Shown here piece by piece: positions 60,875 through 64,000 of a stretch of 64,000 bases of DNA; within the stretch, counting starts at the first letter, position 1, and every line of letters begins with the position of its first letter. The DNA lies in contig NC_031768.1 of NCBI RefSeq assembly GCF_001522545.3, forward strand, positions 88,224,431 through 88,288,430, read 5' to 3'. Under the pieces are notes generated by a model, which was given only the letters and a program-made list of their open reading frames with translations, made no database searches and was not told the origin of the DNA. The DNA comes from Parus major (Eukaryota; Chordata; Aves; Passeriformes; Paridae). A program made the position numbers and the translations under genes.

Positions 60875-61042
60875 ATAATCTTACATTCAATGCATAAGTA
60901 TCAGCCTCGTGTTCATGTCATCCGCAAGGATTTCAGCAGTGATCTTTCTCCTACAAAGCCAGTTCCTTCAGGAGATGGGGTGAAAACCTTCAATTTCCCT
61001 GAGACAGTTTTCACCACAGTGACAGCCTACCAAAATCAACAG
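60875..61042 (+). CDS. TBX15: TBX15 exon 5 (T-box, dimer/DNA-contact part), partial CDS
   Basis: This 168-nt exon of 56 codons starts and ends on codon boundaries. It reads [67 protein letters not shown] and FPETxFxxVTAYQNQ are the most diagnostic T-box motifs, contributing to dimer contact and DNA binding. [14 protein letters not shown] separates TBX15 from TBX18 and TBX22. The acceptor is CTTTTCAG|ATA and the donor is ACAG|GTAAAT. The next exon should begin with the T-box helix (ITRLKIDRNP in relatives) and was not found before 64000, so the CDS is truncated by the window. Confidence 0.97.
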
Positions 61043-61499
61043 GTAAATCCTTCATGCTCCTTTTATGTTGTGCATTCATAAAAATATCAGTGTGCTCTTT
61101 GTGACTGAGATACTAACTTCTCTGAGAAACATAGAGAAGTTACACTTTACAGGCTAGAAAAGAAAATGCATGCTCTGGGGTATTGTGTAGACATGAGCTA
61201 TCTAGCCAGGAAACCACCTTGAAGATGTAAAAGCTGTAGCTTTTGCTGTAAAATAAGTAACTAGGATCAACTGTAAAGAGGTGCATTGTGTTCAGATTTC
61301 CTTGCTACCTCATGGTACAAAACTAGAGCATCCTGTCCTCACTATCATTTTAAGGCAGTACAGATATTCTGGATCAGTTATCTTAGAGACAAAGCAGTTG
61401 GGTTTTTTATAGCAGTGAAGGAAAAAGTTTTGAAGAAGCCAAATCTCATCAGTTTGTTAACAAAATAAGCCTTTGAATACATGTATTGCATATAAAGTG
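61043..61499 (+). other. TBX15: TBX15 intron 5, first part
   Basis: The intron begins GTAAATCC. Nothing was recognised before the CR1-derived block that starts near 61500. Confidence 0.85.
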
Positions 61500-62055
61500 A
61501 AATTATCATGCATGAATGTCCTGAGGGATAGGGGTCAGGTAAGGAGTCAAGTAATACACCTGAAATTCAGGAAAGTAAACTTCCAGCTCTGCAAGGAGAT
61601 GGTCAGTAGGATCTCCTGGGAGCCTGCCCTTAGGAACAGAGGTGGCAGATCTTTAAGGAAGTCGACCATACAGGCCAACAGCTAGCAACCCCCAGGAGCC
61701 AGAAATCAGACAAGGAATTCAAAAGAGTGGGGGCCTGCTGGGCAAACCAAAAGGAAAGGAACAAATGGACAGGCAGTGGAAACAAAGACAGGTACCCTGT
61801 GTAGGGTTTGGGTGAGGAAGGCCATGGCAAAGTTGCAAAGAACAACAAGGAGAGCTTCTACAAGTTAAACAGAAAAGGAGATGTACCTCCCCTGATAAAC
61901 AATGCTGGAAAACTGCTAATGACTGATGAGAAGGCTGAGGTGCTTAACAACTTTTTTGCCTTAGTCTTCAAGTGAAAGAGTCATCTCTTCTCGTACCTCT
62001 TCAGAGGATGGACAGCAGGATGACTGGGTAAGCAAATGCTTCCCACTGTAAGTAA
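61500..62055 (+). mobile_element. CR1 LINE ORF2 linker region, decayed
   Basis: One broken frame retains CR1 ORF2 features from the stretch between endonuclease and reverse transcriptase, notably NNKESFYKLNRKGDVPPLIN followed by AGKLLMTDEKAEVLNNFFAL at about 61840-61970. This corresponds to the KNNKKGFYKYI...PPLIN...KAEVLNxFFASVF layout of avian CR1. Stops and frameshifts interrupt it. The reverse transcriptase core that should follow is absent: the sequence passes within about 100 bases to the CR1 3' end. The left limit is approximate. Confidence 0.6.
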
Positions 62056-62436
62056 GGATCAGTAGAGAAGGCTTTGGGGTGACCTAACTGCAGCTTTCCA
62101 GTACCAGAAGGGAGCCTACAAGAAAGATGGAGAGACCTTTTACAAGGGCATGTAGTGACAGGATAAGGAGGAATGGTTTCAAACTGGAAGAAAGTAGGTT
62201 TAGACTAGATATTAAGAAAGAATTCTTTACTGTGACGATGGTGAGGCACTGGCACAGGCTGCCCAGAGAAGCTGTGGGTGCCCCATCCCTGTAAGTGTTC
62301 AAGGCCAGGTTGGATGGGATTTGGAGCTACCTGGTCCAGTGGAAGGTGTCCCTGTTCATGGCAGGTGGGTTTGAACAAGATGATCTTTGTGGTTCCTTCC
62401 AAACCAAACCATTCTCTGATTTTATGATAATTTGTG
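62056..62436 (+). mobile_element. CR1 LINE 3' end, plus strand
   Basis: The landmarks of an avian CR1 3' terminus occur in order: GGGAGCCTACAAGAAAGATG, TTTACAAGGGCATGTAGTGA, GGTTTCAAACTGGAAG, TATTAAGAAAGAATTCTTTA, AGGCACTGGCACAGGCTGCC, GATGATCTTTGTGGTTCC, then an imperfect ATTCTCTGATTTTATGAT tail near 62410-62428. Some of the ORF2 C-terminal coding is still visible but not open. With the block at 61500-62055 in the same orientation, it looks like one element that lost most of its reverse transcriptase. Confidence 0.88.
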
Positions 62437-64000
62437 TTTGATTTGTGTCTTGCATAGTTCCCAGTGATGAGACTTAGTATTGACTTTAGATACCATAAGG
62501 GAAAGATGTTATAAACCTGATTAGGTGTATAAGGCAGGATTCTTTCTCTAGGGACCTTGACTTTGTTTGTGATCTATCCTTTTTTTAAGCTAGACTTTAT
62601 TTAGCATTTATGGACTGAAGGAAAGACCCATATTAAATCAACTTAAGGCAGATTGCAATATTAAACCATTTTCAACAATTGTGAGTTCTAACAATTTACT
62701 GAAATGTTACAGAGTTTTTTATTTTGCAACATGTAAGAGAGCACATGTGCAAACAGTGTTCCCAAGACTGCTTCTTTTTCTTCCCATGACTCCCAACTTT
62801 TTTTCTCAGTCTGGTCCCCTCAAGCTGACTTAAATAACTATCCAAAATGGATCAAAAATATTGCAACACGCTGGTGGGTTTGCTATCATTTCAGTATGGG
62901 AAATTTCCTGCCCCCCATGCCTGAATGCAGATACTCCACAAACCTTAACTGGGGATCAGACAAGGAAAGAGGACAGGGAAAGGAGAAGAAATGTCAGGAA
63001 ATAAGCCTGTCATTCTTCCTTAATGACCAAACTTATAATTACACAGGGAGGGAGATGCTAAGGGAGGGATCCCTTAGCACGGTTAGCCACCTCACTGTAA
63101 AGAAATGTTGACATTTCTGTTTCTCTGAATTCCAAATGTTTGGGGATTTTGTTAAAAAAAATATGGGGGACACAATCACATTTTTATAATACCAGTAAGG
63201 AGATTCTGGTGGGCTGGAGAAACCTTTTCATTAAAACCAAATTTAAATCCCCTGAATCTGCCTGCATGCCCTCCAGTGGCTGCAGAGCTTTGCCTTACTG
63301 GGGGAAGCGTCTCTGGAAACAATTGTAAAATGTTAGCAAATCCACCACAGGGATTCCCTCTGCTGTAATTCCATCCTCCACAGAACATATCTGTCTCTGT
63401 ACACACAAGTCCCAGGACAGCTGCAAAGTCAGGCTAGCGGAAATTAAGTTCACAAATTAAGCTTCTGCAAAAATAGGAGCTGCATTCCAGATCTGAGGTT
63501 AATATCCAGAGTAAGGGCTTGGTTCTGACAGAAGCAAAACACCTGCAAATCCCCTTCAGATCAGACCGTATTAAACTAGTCCCTTTTGAGCAGTTTCAGC
63601 AAAACCACCTCAAATTTGGTAGGATCTGGAGATCTCACTCTCCTTTCATTCCAACATAGAATCTCTAAGGACAAGCTGAGGCTGGCAGAGGGAAGCTGTT
63701 GTGCTACACCAGGTTGTGGAATAGCCAACAGGGAGTATAATACCACAGGCTACAAGGTCAAAATCCCAGTGTTATACTCCATATTTACCAACATGGAATT
63801 CCTGCTTTAAAATAAAGCAGGGAGGAAGATTCCTCCAAAGCACTCAGTCTGGCTGCTACCTCCTTTATTTAGAGGAGGGAAAAAAAAAAAAAAAACAACC
63901 AAAAATGAAGAAAAATATAATTTCCAGACCAGAAAACTCTTGAGTATTACTCAGAAGCTGACAAGAACAGCTTGTCTGTGTGACTGGGTGGCCACCTGAC
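62437..64000 (+). other. TBX15: TBX15 intron 5, remainder to window end
   Basis: No gene or further TBX15 exon was found. A poly(A) run of 16 lies at 63880-63895. Minor open frames (62896-63111, 63586-63810) are unsupported. Confidence 0.7.

Noticed and set aside
1..64000. CRISPR arrays, operons, insertion sequences and bacterial-type defence systems
   Set aside because: The window is intron-rich vertebrate DNA. The tandem arrays are plain micro- and minisatellites without spacer structure.

Overview
This window is vertebrate nuclear DNA, almost certainly from a bird. It carries the 5' half of TBX15, a T-box transcription factor gene, on the + strand. Four coding exons can be read directly, at 50582-50795, 58497-58598, 60347-60518 and 60875-61042. 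They join in frame across canonical GT/AG introns and encode the acidic/Ser-rich linker plus most of the T-box DNA-binding domain, ending at AYQNQQ. Residues in these exons favour TBX15 over its paralogues TBX18 and TBX22. The bird assignment rests on CR1 LINE 3' ends with the typical (ATTCTGTG)n-type tail, an LTR-like repeat of a kind common in bird genomes, low transposon density and compact introns.

Layout. Positions 1-960 are CpG-rich and look like the shore of the TBX15 promoter island. The N-terminal coding exon was not recognised and probably lies just upstream. Positions of about 1-50.6 kb are then one very long first intron. It is AT-rich and holds no second gene that I can support. 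It contains microsatellites (an octamer array at 4.6 kb, a 26-bp minisatellite at 9.4 kb, TA at 14.0 kb, a hexamer array at 28.9 kb, GT at 40.4 kb), an LTR-like element at 34.6-35.3 kb, and CR1 remnants at 43.6, 46.5 and 48.1 kb. The first 34 kb holds no transposon I could recognise with confidence. Several blocks look like candidate regulatory DNA, such as 8.6-9.2, 11.4-11.6, 25.1-25.4 and 47.0-47.2 kb.

The last 13.4 kb holds exons 2-5, a 7.7-kb intron 2 with an isolated CpG cluster at 51.6 kb, short introns 3 (1748 nt) and 4 (356 nt), and the start of intron 5, which contains an internally deleted CR1 LINE at 61.5-62.4 kb. The remaining T-box exon, expected to begin with an ITRLKIDRNP-type sequence, and the C-terminal exons lie beyond the window.

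All other open frames of 60-190 codons look like chance or repeat-derived frames. No defence system, mobile operon or novel coding system was found. The main second-look items are non-coding: a perfect 22-bp palindrome, CpG patches, an alternative-start difference in exon 2, and the candidate regulatory blocks.
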